From Methylobacterium aerolatum (GTDB lineage: Bacteria; Pseudomonadota; Alphaproteobacteria; Rhizobiales; Beijerinckiaceae), in the NCBI RefSeq assembly GCF_022179085.1, contig NZ_BPQE01000001.1, forward strand, positions 1 to 64,000: a DNA stretch of 64,000 nt. Reading direction: 5' to 3'. The notes beneath the pieces are model-generated. The model did not search any database. It was not told the origin of the DNA and worked only from the letters and a program-made list of their open reading frames with translations. Position 1 is the first letter of the stretch, and every line of letters begins with the position of its first letter. The translations under genes were made by a program, and so were the position numbers. Positions 7,407 to 15,735 of the stretch are shown here, piece by piece.

Positions 7407-8396
7407 TCACCCCGTGCCGAGGGCCGCCCAGGCGCCGAGCAGCAGGGCGGCGACGAGCCCCCCCTGGATCAGGCAGGCGGTGCGGTAGAGGCGCAGCGCC
7501 CGGGCGATGTCGCCGGGCCCGGCCTCCCGGCGGCCGTCGCCCATCACGGCGTCGGGGACGAGGGTGCCGCCATAGACGCGCGGGCCGGCGAGGCTGAGGC
7601 CGAGGGCGCCGGCCATCGCGGCCTCCGGCCAGCCGGCGTTGGGGGAGCGGTGGCGCGGGGCGTCCCGCCGCATGGCCCGGAGGGCGGCCCCGGCCCCGTC
7701 CCCGTGGCACCACGCGGCGGCCGCGAGGAGCAGCCCGGCAAGGCGTGAGGCCGGGAGGTTCACGAGGTCGTCGAGGCGGGCGGAGGCCCAGCCGAAGTCC
7801 CCGTGGCGGGGCGTGCGGTGGCCGATCATGCTGTCGGCGGTGTTGATCGCCTTGTAGAGGGCGCCGCCGGGCAGGCCGAGGGCGCCGATCCAGACGGCGG
7901 GGGCGACGATCCCGTCGGAAAAGTTCTCGGCGAGGCTCTCGATGGCGGCCCGGCAGATCGCGGCCTCGTCGAGCCGGTCGGGGTCGCGCCCGACGATCAT
8001 CGCCACCGCCCGGCGTCCCGCCTCCACGCCGCCGGTCGTGAGCGCGCGCTCGACGTCGGCCACGTGCCGGTCGAGGCTGCGCTGCGCGGGCAGGCTGGCG
8101 CAGGCGAGGCCGAGGAGCAGCAGGGCGGCGAGAGGGCCGGCGAGCCGGATCGCGAGCTCCGTGAGGAGCAGGGCGGGCAGGGCCGTGGCGAGGAGCAGGA
8201 GGGCGAGGGCGGCGCATCCGGCGAGCCGCCTGCGACGGGGCGAGCCGTGGTTCAGGCGGCGGTCCAGGGTTCCGATCAGCGCGCCGATCCAGGTGACAGG
8301 GTGGCCGACGGCCCTGTAGAGCCCGTCCGGATAGCCGGCCGCCGCCTCGATCCCGAGGGCGAGGACAAGGACGGCGAGCGTGTCGGGCGGATGCAT
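7407..8396 (-). CDS. cobD: adenosylcobinamide-phosphate synthase (CobD/CbiB)
   Basis: A 329-residue inner-membrane protein that attaches the aminopropanol (phosphate) linker to adenosylcobyric acid in cobalamin synthesis. Seen: an N-terminal hydrophobic start LAVLVLALGIEAAAGYPDG with HPVTWIGALIG, then RAAIESLAENFSDGIVAP, the loop AINTADSMIGHR, and APRHRSPNAGWPEAAMAGAL, all typical of CbiB. Length fits the family. A longer upstream frame exists but is a shadow of cobC. Its ATG is the reverse complement half of the palindrome ATGCAT, which also starts the divergent cobC gene, so the two genes overlap by 6 bases. The product supports B12-dependent enzymes such as MeaA in this window. Confidence 0.93.
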   Translation of the reverse strand: MHPPDTLAVLVLALGIEAAAGYPDGLYRAVGHPVTWIGALIGTLDRRLNHGSPRRRRLAGCAALALLLLATALPALLLTELAIRLAGPLAALLLLGLACASLPAQRSLDRHVADVERALTTGGVEAGRRAVAMIVGRDPDRLDEAAICRAAIESLAENFSDGIVAPAVWIGALGLPGGALYKAINTADSMIGHRTPRHGDFGWASARLDDLVNLPASRLAGLLLAAAAWCHGDGAGAALRAMRRDAPRHRSPNAGWPEAAMAGALGLSLAGPRVYGGTLVPDAVMGDGRREAGPGDIARALRLYRTACLIQGGLVAALLLGAWAALGTG

Positions 8397-9410
8397 TCTC
8401 TCTGGAACTCGGCTGTGCGCCCGGACGACATCGTCCACGGCGGCGATCTCGGGGCGTTCCGGCGGACCTTCCCGGCGGCGCCGGAGCCGTGGCTCGATCT
8501 CTCCACCGGGATCAACCCGGTCCCCTATCCCCTGCCGGCGATCGAGACCAGGGCCTGGACGCGCCTGCCCTCCGCCGAGGGCGACGCGGCCCTGCGCGCG
8601 GCCGCCGCCCGGGCCTACGGCGCGCCGGACGCCGCCCATGTGGTCCCGGCGCCCGGCACGCAGATCCTGATCGAGACCCTGCCGCGCCTCGTGGCGAGGA
8701 CGCGCGTCGCCGTCGTCGGGCCGACCTACGCCGAGCACGCCGCGGCGTGGCGCCGGGCCGGGCACGCCGTGGAGACGGTGACGGACATCGCGGCGGTCGG
8801 CGACGCGGCGGTCGTGGTGCTGGTCGATCCGAACAACCCGGACGGGCGGACCCACGCCCTGAGGGACCGTCTGGCGCTCGCGGGCGCGATGGAGGGGCGG
8901 GGCGGGCTCCTCGTCGCGGACGAGGCCTTCTGCGACCTCGAGCCGGCGGAGAGCCTGTGCGCCCATCCGGGACCCGGCCTCGTGGTGCTGCGCTCCTTCG
9001 GCAAGACCTACGGGCTCGCGGGCCTGCGGCTCGGCTTCGCCGTCGCCGAGCCGGGTGTCGCGGCGCGGATCGCGGAGGCCCTCGGGCCCTGGTCGGTCTC
9101 CGGCCCGGCCCAGGCCGTCGGGGCCGCCGCGCTGGACGATGCGGCGTGGCGCGAGGCCGCGGCGCGGGAGCGGGGCGCCGAGGCCGCCCGACTCGACCGG
9201 ATGATGATCCGGGCCGGAGGCCGCGTCGTCGGCGGCACGGTCCTGTTCCGCACCGCCGACTTCCCGGACGGGCCGGGCCTCTGGCGCCGCCTCGGCGAGG
9301 CGGGCATCGCCGTGCGGCGCTTCGCGGAGCGCCCCGAGCGCCTGCGCTTCGGCCTGCCGCCGGACAAGGAGGCGTGGTGCCGGCTGTCGCGCGTTCTCAA
9401 GGGTGGATAG
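8391..9410 (+). CDS. cobC: threonine-phosphate decarboxylase-like aminotransferase (CobC)
   Basis: A 339-residue PLP enzyme of the histidinol-phosphate aminotransferase superfamily, in the CobC group that makes (R)-1-amino-2-propanol phosphate or its equivalent for the cobalamin nucleotide loop. Seen: near the N-terminus, IVHGGDL and PWLDLSTGINPVPYP, the hallmark of CobC; VDPNNPDGR; and the PLP-lysine motif LRSFGKTYGLAGLRLGF. A longer in-frame start at 7803 would run through cobD antisense and is rejected. The ATG at 8391 puts HGG at residues 16-18, as usual. Its ribosome binding site must lie inside the cobD coding region because the two start codons overlap. Confidence 0.92.
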   Translation: MHSLWNSAVRPDDIVHGGDLGAFRRTFPAAPEPWLDLSTGINPVPYPLPAIETRAWTRLPSAEGDAALRAAAARAYGAPDAAHVVPAPGTQILIETLPRLVARTRVAVVGPTYAEHAAAWRRAGHAVETVTDIAAVGDAAVVVLVDPNNPDGRTHALRDRLALAGAMEGRGGLLVADEAFCDLEPAESLCAHPGPGLVVLRSFGKTYGLAGLRLGFAVAEPGVAARIAEALGPWSVSGPAQAVGAAALDDAAWREAAARERGAEAARLDRMMIRAGGRVVGGTVLFRTADFPDGPGLWRRLGEAGIAVRRFAERPERLRFGLPPDKEAWCRLSRVLKGG

Positions 9411-9480
9411 CGAATAGGGTGCCGCGCGAGGCGGGGCGCATCGTGCTCCACCACCGAACGATTCGCGACTCCCTATTCGC
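9410..9480. terminator. inverted repeat between convergent genes, possible two-way terminator
   Basis: GCGAATAGGG at 9410-9419 and its perfect reverse complement CCCTATTCGC at 9471-9480 frame a 51-base GC-rich loop. It fills almost the whole gap between cobC (ending 9410) and the opposing MFS gene (ending 9498). The position suits a bidirectional terminator or a REP-type element; there is no T-run. Confidence 0.5.
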
Positions 9481-9497
9481 CCAATTCTCCCGCTCGG

Positions 9498-10817
9498 CTA
9501 ACCTTTCGCCGGCTTGCGGAAATCCCACACCGAGACCGCCACCGCGAGGCCGGAGCAGAGCAGGCCGACGGCGCAGACGCCCGGCCAGCCATAGGCCAGG
9601 AAGGCCCGCGAGCCCGCATAGGCCCCGAGGGAGGCGAAGGCGAAGAGCGTGGTGAACAGGACGGTGTTGATCCGTCCCCGCGCGCCCGCCACCAGGGCGT
9701 AGGCGCGGGTCTGGTTGGCGATCAGCGCGCTGTTGATCCCGATGTCGATGAGCAGCACCCCGATCGCGATGGCGACGAGCGACCACGAGCCCCCGGCCCA
9801 CAGGATCAGGAAGGACAGGACCACGAGGAGGCTGCCGCCGAGCACCACGGGCCGCGCGCCCCGCTTGTCGGTGAAGCGGCCGGAGAGGGGCGCCACGATC
9901 GCGCCGCAGACGCCGATGACGCCGAACAGCCCGGCGCCGGCCGCGCTCAGCCCGAAGGCCGGGCCCTCGACCTGCAGGGCCAAGGTCGCCCAGAAGGCGT
10001 TGAAGCTCGCGAAGAGCAGCCCCTGCGACAGGCTCGCCGTCCGCAGCACCGGCTGGCTGCGGGCGAGGCCGATGATCGAGACCATCAGCGCCCGGTAGCG
10101 CAGGCGCTGGGTCTGCGGCGTGTGCGGCAGGGTGGCCGCCGCGACGCCCGCCATCGCCAGGGCGACCCCCGAGGCGACGAGGAAGACGGGGCGCCAGCCG
10201 AGATGCGCGCCGAGGAAGCCGCTCACCGTGCGGGCGAGCAGGATGCCGGTGAACAGCCCGGTCATCACCTGGCCGACGATCCGGCCGCGAGTCGCGTCGG
10301 GGGCGAGTTCGGCGGCGAAGGGCACCGCCTGCTGCGCCGCCGAGGCCAGCACGCCCACGAGGAGGTGAGCCAGCGCCAGCATGACGAGGTTGCCGCTCAG
10401 GCCGACGGCGAGCAGGGCCAGCGCCATGGCGAGGCATTGCAGCACGATGAGGCGGCGGCGGGGCAGGGCATCGCCCAGCGGCACCAGGGCCACGATGCCG
10501 AGGCCGTAGCCGACCAGGGCGGTGGTGGGCACCCACAGGGCCGCCCCCTCGCCGAACTCGGCCACGATCAGGCCGAGAAGGGGTTGATTGTAATAGATGT
10601 TGGCGACGGCGCCCCCCGCGATCAGGGTCAGGCCGAGACGGGCCTTCCCGTCGAGGGGTGCGGGGGAGGAGGAGGCGGACAGGACAGGCTCTCGCGGTCG
10701 GATGACGGGATCTGTGCGGTGCGCGGAATGTCCCGGATCCGGGGGCTCGGCAACCGGCAGGGCCGCATGGCCGCACCCCGCCCCGCGCCCACTGCAACTC
10801 GGGCGGGCTGTCCCCAT
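9498..10817 (-). CDS. MFS transporter
   Basis: A 439-residue major facilitator superfamily permease, probably a drug or small-molecule exporter of the inner membrane. Seen: about twelve hydrophobic segments, an early ANIYYNQPLLGLIV motif found in many MFS proteins of this type, a first-loop GDALPRRRLIVLQ (motif A-like), and FTDKRGARPVVLGGSLL as the matching loop in the second half. About 55 polar residues precede the first helix. That is unusual, but the ATG at 10817 has a good GAGGA ribosome binding site six bases upstream and no other start codon is available before the first helix, so the long N-terminus is probably real. Confidence 0.85.
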   Translation of the reverse strand: MGTARPSCSGRGAGCGHAALPVAEPPDPGHSAHRTDPVIRPREPVLSASSSPAPLDGKARLGLTLIAGGAVANIYYNQPLLGLIVAEFGEGAALWVPTTALVGYGLGIVALVPLGDALPRRRLIVLQCLAMALALLAVGLSGNLVMLALAHLLVGVLASAAQQAVPFAAELAPDATRGRIVGQVMTGLFTGILLARTVSGFLGAHLGWRPVFLVASGVALAMAGVAAATLPHTPQTQRLRYRALMVSIIGLARSQPVLRTASLSQGLLFASFNAFWATLALQVEGPAFGLSAAGAGLFGVIGVCGAIVAPLSGRFTDKRGARPVVLGGSLLVVLSFLILWAGGSWSLVAIAIGVLLIDIGINSALIANQTRAYALVAGARGRINTVLFTTLFAFASLGAYAGSRAFLAYGWPGVCAVGLLCSGLAVAVSVWDFRKPAKG

Positions 10818-10968
10818 ATCAATTCCTCGCGCCGCGCGAGATGGCGCGGCATGAGGCTTGGATAGCGAACCTGCGCCCCTGGCGTCCGGGCCTCCGATGA
10901 TCCTACGATCGGGGGCGCCTATCCGTTCCCTTCAAGGAGTCGCGGGAACTGCAGTCGAGGAGCACGGA

Positions 10969-11160
10969 ATGCCAAACTACCGGATCGATTTCGCCAAGGA
11001 GATCCTCGGGGTGCCGTTCACGATCGGCTCCGTGGAAATCCAGCGCGCGCGCGATCCCGTGCGGGCCCGGCGCGCGGCCGAGTTGCGCTTCGCCCGTCAG
11101 CACGGCGTGAGCGACTGGCGCGAGCGGGCGGACCTCGCCCTGATGGCGGCGCGCTCCTGA
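10969..11160 (+). CDS. small conserved-looking hypothetical protein, 63 aa
   Basis: A 63-residue protein beginning MPNYRIDFAKEILGVPFTIG, with a basic, Arg/Ala-rich second half (IQRARDPVRARRAAELRFAR) and no membrane segment. The frame opens further upstream to 10858, but the ATG at 10969 has a GAGGAG ribosome binding site at a suitable distance. Codon use and third-position GC match the neighbours, which supports real coding. It lies in a divergent gap with the MFS gene. Function unknown; small basic proteins like this are common in Methylobacteriaceae. Confidence 0.6.
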   Translation: MPNYRIDFAKEILGVPFTIGSVEIQRARDPVRARRAAELRFARQHGVSDWRERADLALMAARS

Positions 11161-11180
11161 CGGGGCACGCGACCGGCGGG

Positions 11181-11240
11181 CGGCGCAAGCCCCCGGCGGT
11201 CAAGGCAAGCCCCCGGCGGGCGACGCAAGCCTCCGGGCCG
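11181..11240. repeat. three tandem 20-base repeats
   Basis: Three consecutive 20-base units at 11181-11200, 11201-11220 and 11221-11240, each containing GCAAGCC(C/T)CCGG. The first two share 15-16 of 20 positions and the third is more diverged. They lie between the 63-aa gene and the malonyl-CoA decarboxylase gene, 128 bases before the latter's start. Confidence 0.7.
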
Positions 11241-11367
11241 CGGTTCCGCACTCCACCGGAGACGGGATTCGGGCGTCCGTCATCCCCTTCGGACAAAAAT
11301 GCTCTAGCTTCCCCGGTACGCCGCGCGCAGGGCCGGCGACGGGACGGATGGGAGTCAGGCGGGGGCG

Positions 11368-12786
11368 ATGGCGGCGATCTCCTTCTTCGGCGACCTGCTG
11401 CAGACCATCAGCGACCGGGGCCGCGATCTTGTGGGCCTCGGGCGAGGCGATCTGGCGGGCCGGGCCGGCGCATCCGAACTCGCCCGTCTGTGCGACGACC
11501 TCATCTCCCGCCGGGGCGAGGCTTCCGGCGTCGCCCTGGCCAGGGCCATCCTCGATCGCTACGCCGGCCTCGCCACCCCGGAGCGGCACGCCTTCCTGAA
11601 GGCGATCGCCGTCGATTTCGGCGCGGACCACCGGGCCGTCGATGCGGCGATCAGCGCCTACCTCGCCGCCCCGAGCCGCGCCCGCCTCGGCACCCTCCAC
11701 GAGGCCGCCGAGGCCCGCAGCCAGGAACTGATCCGCCGCCTCAACCTCGCCGGCGGCGGGACGCTGAGCCTCGTGCGGATGCGCGAGGACCTGTTCGACC
11801 TGCGCCGCGACCTCCGCAAGGAGGCACGGGACGGCCAGTCCGACCCCGTCCTCCTCGACGCCGCCGACAGCCTCGATTCGGATTTCGAGCACCTGTTCGC
11901 CTCGTGGTTCAACCGTGGCTTCCTGGTGCTGCGCCACATCGACTGGACGACGCCCGCGCACATCCTCGAAAAGATCATCCGCTACGAGGCGGTGCACGCC
12001 ATCGCCGACTGGGACGACCTGCGCGCGCGGATCGAGCCGCCGGACCGGCGCTGCTTCGCCTTCTTCCACCCGGCGCTGGCGGACGAGCCGCTGATCTTCG
12101 TGGAGGTGGCGCTCACCGACGCCATCGCCCCGGCCATCGCGCCGATCCTCTCGAAGGACCGCAAGCCCCTGGCGCCGCGGGCGGCGACCACGGCGATCTT
12201 CTACTCCATCTCGAACTGCCAGAAGGGGCTGGCGGGCGTGACCTTCGGCAACTTCCTGATCAAGCAGGTGGTGGAGGACCTCGCCCGCGAGATCCCGAGC
12301 CTGAAGACCTTCGTCACCCTGTCCCCCGTGCCGGGCTTCTCGGCGTGGCTCGCCCGCGAGCGCCGGGCGGACAGCCCGCAGGGCCTCGTGCCCGAGGACA
12401 TCGAGGCCCTGCGCGGCCTCGACATCCCCGGTTGGCAAGAGGACAAGGCCCTGTCCGAGACGGTGCGCAAGGCGCTGATCCCGGCGGCGGCGGCCTATTT
12501 CCTCCGGGCCAAGAACGAACGCGGGCGGCCCCTCGACCCGGTGGCGCGGTTCCATCTCGGCAACGGCGCCCGGCTGGAGCGCATCAACTTCCTCGGCGAC
12601 GTCTCGTCCAAGGGTCTGAGCCAGTCGCATGGGCTGATGGTCAACTACCTCTACGACCTCGGCGCGATCGAGAAGAATCACGAGACCTACGCGAACCTCG
12701 GCACGGTGGCGGCCTCCTCCGCCGTGAGCCGCGAATTGCGGGCGAAGCTCCCGCCGCCCCGGGCCGTGGCGCTGGCCGACGCGTGA
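11368..12786 (+). CDS. malonyl-CoA decarboxylase
   Basis: A 472-residue enzyme that decarboxylates malonyl-CoA to acetyl-CoA. Seen: the N-terminal helical domain (about residues 1-160) and the C-terminal GNAT-like catalytic domain, with FFHPALADEPLIFVEVALT, TAIFYSISNCQKGLAGVTFG, a LSPVPGF motif, and near the end ARFHLGNGARLERINFLGD with SQSHGLMVNYLY. Length suits bacterial MCD without a targeting peptide. The ATG at 11368 was used. The next gene, 172 bases downstream, is a malonyl-CoA synthetase. Together they turn free malonate into acetyl-CoA, as MatA/MatB do in rhizobia; no adjacent transporter (MatC) is present. Confidence 0.93.
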   Translation: MAAISFFGDLLQTISDRGRDLVGLGRGDLAGRAGASELARLCDDLISRRGEASGVALARAILDRYAGLATPERHAFLKAIAVDFGADHRAVDAAISAYLAAPSRARLGTLHEAAEARSQELIRRLNLAGGGTLSLVRMREDLFDLRRDLRKEARDGQSDPVLLDAADSLDSDFEHLFASWFNRGFLVLRHIDWTTPAHILEKIIRYEAVHAIADWDDLRARIEPPDRRCFAFFHPALADEPLIFVEVALTDAIAPAIAPILSKDRKPLAPRAATTAIFYSISNCQKGLAGVTFGNFLIKQVVEDLAREIPSLKTFVTLSPVPGFSAWLARERRADSPQGLVPEDIEALRGLDIPGWQEDKALSETVRKALIPAAAAYFLRAKNERGRPLDPVARFHLGNGARLERINFLGDVSSKGLSQSHGLMVNYLYDLGAIEKNHETYANLGTVAASSAVSRELRAKLPPPRAVALADA

Positions 12787-12958
12787 GGCGCGCCGGCTCC
12801 CCCGCGCTCCAGGGCGTTCCGCAACGGGGGTGAGTTCGCCTCCGGCGGGGCCTTTCCCTCAGCCGGACAACGGCTTGCCGCCCGAAAGGGCTCGCAGGAG
12901 GCGGGCGGGGCGGCTAATGAGGCGGGAAAGACGCCAGTCGCTCACCTTCGGCCCCCTG

Positions 12959-14485
12959 ATGACGAACCACCTCTTCTCCCTCGTCCGTCGCGGCATCTCC
13001 GATTTCGCCAAGGACCCCGCCAAGACGGTCATCGAGACCCACGAGGGCACGCGGTTCTCCTATTCCGACCTCCTCGCCCGGTCCGGAGCCTACGCCGCCG
13101 CCCTCGTCGCGGCGGGCGTCGCGCCGGGGGACCGGGTGGCCGTCCAGGCGGAGAAGAGCGCGGAGTTCGTCTTCCTTTATCTCGGCGCCGTGCGGGCGGG
13201 GGCGGTGTTCCTGCCGCTGAACACCGCCTACACCCCGGCGGAGATCGGCTACTTCCTGGGCGACGCCGCACCGACGGTGTTTGTCTGCGATCCCGGCAAG
13301 CGCGAGGCGCTGGGCACGGCGACCGCCTCCGTCCGCCACGTCTGGACCCTCGACGGGGCGGGCAAGGGCAGCGCCGCCGATGCGGCGGACGGGCAGGACG
13401 GCGCGGCCTTCGCCGACGTGCCGAGGGGGCCGGAGGATCTGGCCGCGATCCTCTACACATCGGGGACCACCGGTCGCTCGAAGGGCGCCATGCTGAGCCA
13501 CGACAACCTCGCCTCCAACGCGCTGGTGATGGTCGAGGCTTGGCGCTTCACCGCCGACGACGTGCTGATCCACGCCCTGCCGGTGTTCCACACCCACGGC
13601 CTGTTCGTGGCGACGAACACCGTGCTCGCGAGCGGCGGGACGATGCTGTTCCTGCCCCGGCTCGATGTGAAGGCGATCCTGGAGCGGATGCCGCGGGCGA
13701 CGGCCATGATGGGCGTGCCGACCTTCTACACCCGCCTGCTCAAGGAGCCGGGCCTGACGAAGGAGGTCGCCCGCACCATCCGCCTGTTCACCTCCGGCTC
13801 GGCGCCGCTGCTGGCCGAGACCCACCGGGAATGGCAGGCCCGGACCGGCCACGCCATCCTCGAACGCTACGGCATGACCGAGACCAACATGAGCACCTCG
13901 AACCCCTATGACGGGGAGCGGATCGCCGGGACGGTAGGCTTCCCCCTGCCGGGCGTCGACCTGCGGGTGGTCGATCCCGAGACGGGGGCGCCCCTTGGCC
14001 CGGACGAGGTCGGCATGATCGAGGTGAAGGGCGCCAACGTGTTCAAGGGTTACTGGCGGATGCCCGAGAAGACGGCCGCCGAGTTCAAGCCGGACGGGTT
14101 CTTCATCACCGGCGACCTCGGCAAGGTCGACGGCAAAGGCTACGTCCACATCGTCGGGCGGGGCAAGGACCTGATCATCTCGGGCGGCTTCAACGTCTAT
14201 CCGAAGGAGGTCGAGACCGAGATCGACGGCCTCGACGGCATCGTCGAGTCGGCGGTGATCGGCCTGCCCCATCCCGATTTCGGCGAGGCCGTGACCGCGG
14301 TGGTGGTCGGCGGGGCGGGCGCCCCGGACGAGGCCGCCGTCGTGGCCGACCTCGAAGGGCGGCTCGCCAAGTTCAAGTGCCCCAAGCGCGTCCTGTTCGT
14401 GGACGAGCTGCCGCGCAACACCATGGGCAAGGTGCAGAAGAACCTGCTGAGGGACGAGTACAAGGGGTTGTTCGGGGGCGCGTGA
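12959..14485 (+). CDS. matB: malonyl-CoA synthetase (MatB)
   Basis: A 508-residue ANL-superfamily ligase that activates malonate with ATP and CoA. Seen: P-loop LYTSGTTGRSKGAMLSH, the adenylate motif ERYGMTETNMSTSNPYDGER, hinge and C-terminal TGDLGKVD plus GRGKDLIISGGFNVYPKEVE, and the catalytic lysine in PRNTMGKVQKNLLR. The beginning MTNHLFSLVRRG matches the family, so ATG 12959 was preferred over in-frame starts at 12830 and 12917, although no strong ribosome binding site is next to it. It works with the upstream malonyl-CoA decarboxylase for malonate use. Substrates such as methylmalonate are also accepted by some family members. Confidence 0.9.
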   Translation: MTNHLFSLVRRGISDFAKDPAKTVIETHEGTRFSYSDLLARSGAYAAALVAAGVAPGDRVAVQAEKSAEFVFLYLGAVRAGAVFLPLNTAYTPAEIGYFLGDAAPTVFVCDPGKREALGTATASVRHVWTLDGAGKGSAADAADGQDGAAFADVPRGPEDLAAILYTSGTTGRSKGAMLSHDNLASNALVMVEAWRFTADDVLIHALPVFHTHGLFVATNTVLASGGTMLFLPRLDVKAILERMPRATAMMGVPTFYTRLLKEPGLTKEVARTIRLFTSGSAPLLAETHREWQARTGHAILERYGMTETNMSTSNPYDGERIAGTVGFPLPGVDLRVVDPETGAPLGPDEVGMIEVKGANVFKGYWRMPEKTAAEFKPDGFFITGDLGKVDGKGYVHIVGRGKDLIISGGFNVYPKEVETEIDGLDGIVESAVIGLPHPDFGEAVTAVVVGGAGAPDEAAVVADLEGRLAKFKCPKRVLFVDELPRNTMGKVQKNLLRDEYKGLFGGA

Positions 14486-14534
14486 TCCCGCGCCCCGCCA
14501 TCTTCGCAAGCGTCGGCTGGCCTTCGGAAGCCGA

Positions 14535-15248
14535 TCAGAGATTATGCTCGCGCCGCTCGCCCTGCGGCGGCGTCTCGTCGGCGCCCGTCGCCTTGCGGAC
14601 CACCTCGTTCAGGTTGTCGGAGTCGAGGGCGGACTGGACGAACTCCCGGCCCCGGTGGGTCATCTCCCGGGCGTAGCGCAGACCCTGGTCCCGAACCTCG
14701 TCGGCGTAGGGGCCGAGGTTGCGGTCCTCCTGCCGGGTCCGGGGCAGCAGCGCCCCCAGGAGCAGGCCGGCGGCGACGCCGACCACGCCCACGAGGAGCG
14801 GGTTGTCGTCCACGAACCGCTCGACGGTGGTGCGGCCCCGCTGGAGACCCTCGAGGCCCTGCACGGTGAGGTCGTCGAGGCGGCGCATGTTGCGGCGGTG
14901 CAGTTCGCCCGCCCGCTCCCGTGCCTCGTCGTAGACGGCGCCGGCGCGCTCGCGGGCCTGATCCGCCGAGCCTCCGAGCCGGTCGTGGACCTCGTCCGCC
15001 AGACCCGAGAGGCGCTCCCGCGCCCGGTCCGCGAGGTCGGAGGCCGTGCCGGAGGCGGAGGACCGGGGGCGGGGGTCGTGCAGCCCCTCGGGATCGGGCC
15101 GCAGGCTCATGTCGTCGGCACGACCGGCGGGATGCAGCGGGTCGGCGAGACCGTGCGGGTCGGGCCGCAGGGTGTGGTCGCCCGCGGCGGCGGGGGCCGC
15201 GTCGGAGTGGAGCGGATCACCCGCCTTGGAGCCGGACGTGTCGGTCAT
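14535..15248 (-). CDS. membrane-anchored DUF883/YqjD-like hypothetical protein
   Basis: A 237-residue protein. Residues 1-65 are polar and carry two DP-rich repeats (TLRPDPHGLADPLHP and SLRPDPEGLHDPRP). Next comes a long charged helix with heptad character (DRARERLSGLADEVHDRLGG, DQARERAGAVYDEARERAGE). Then one membrane segment around PLLVGVVGVAAGLLLGALLP, followed by a hydrophilic tail. The helix plus single membrane segment resembles the ElaB/YgaM/YqjD (DUF883) stress proteins of the inner membrane, some of which bind ribosomes. The ATG at 15248 has an AAGGA site 8-9 bases upstream. It is last in a four-gene run behind an EcfG-type promoter, 96 bases after the previous gene. Confidence 0.65.
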   Translation of the reverse strand: MTDTSGSKAGDPLHSDAAPAAAGDHTLRPDPHGLADPLHPAGRADDMSLRPDPEGLHDPRPRSSASGTASDLADRARERLSGLADEVHDRLGGSADQARERAGAVYDEARERAGELHRRNMRRLDDLTVQGLEGLQRGRTTVERFVDDNPLLVGVVGVAAGLLLGALLPRTRQEDRNLGPYADEVRDQGLRYAREMTHRGREFVQSALDSDNLNEVVRKATGADETPPQGERREHNL

Positions 15249-15344
15249 GATCGTGTCCTTACGCTTGTGCGGGGCCTCCGCCCGGAGGGGGCCGGACGGT
15301 CGGGTGAGCGCTGCCGCGGGGCGGGGCTCGGAGTTCGGTCTCGC

Positions 15345-15725
15345 TTAGAGCTCGGTCTTGGCCACCGGATCGTGGGTCGGGCGGGCCGCCGGGGCGTCGG
15401 GATCGTAGTCGCGCACCGCGTCGGTGGTCAGGGTGTCCACCCGGGCCGCCGACAGGTGGGTGCGGCGACGCTCCGCCTCCTTGCCCATCCGGCTGAACAG
15501 CATGCCGACGCCGGCCGCGATCAGCAGCACCGGCACGGGGTTGCGCCGCACGGCGTCGAGGACGGTGTCGTAGGTGTTGGCGAGCTGCGGCACGCGCCGG
15601 GCGTTCCCGAGCATCTCGTCCACGAGGTTCGGGACGGAGAGGCGACCCTGGATCTGGTCGATCGTCTCGTCGAGACGGGCGCGGCTCTCCTCGATCTCGC
15701 GCTCGAGGTCGTTCATCGAACTCAT
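15345..15725 (-). CDS. DUF3618-domain membrane protein
   Basis: A 126-residue protein with the DUF3618 pattern: an N-terminal LEREIEESRARLDETIDQIQ helix with a later RNPVPVLLIAAGVGMLF segment, and a polar tail. In alphaproteobacteria such proteins are coded next to holin_X-like and YqjD-like genes and are associated with envelope stress; their molecular job is unknown. Two possible ATG starts exist, 15725 (MSSMND) and 15716; the first was used. It starts 10 bases after the stop of the upstream holin-like gene, so co-transcription is likely. Confidence 0.75.
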   Translation of the reverse strand: MSSMNDLEREIEESRARLDETIDQIQGRLSVPNLVDEMLGNARRVPQLANTYDTVLDAVRRNPVPVLLIAAGVGMLFSRMGKEAERRRTHLSAARVDTLTTDAVRDYDPDAPAARPTHDPVAKTEL

Positions 15726-15735
15726 GACGGCTTTC

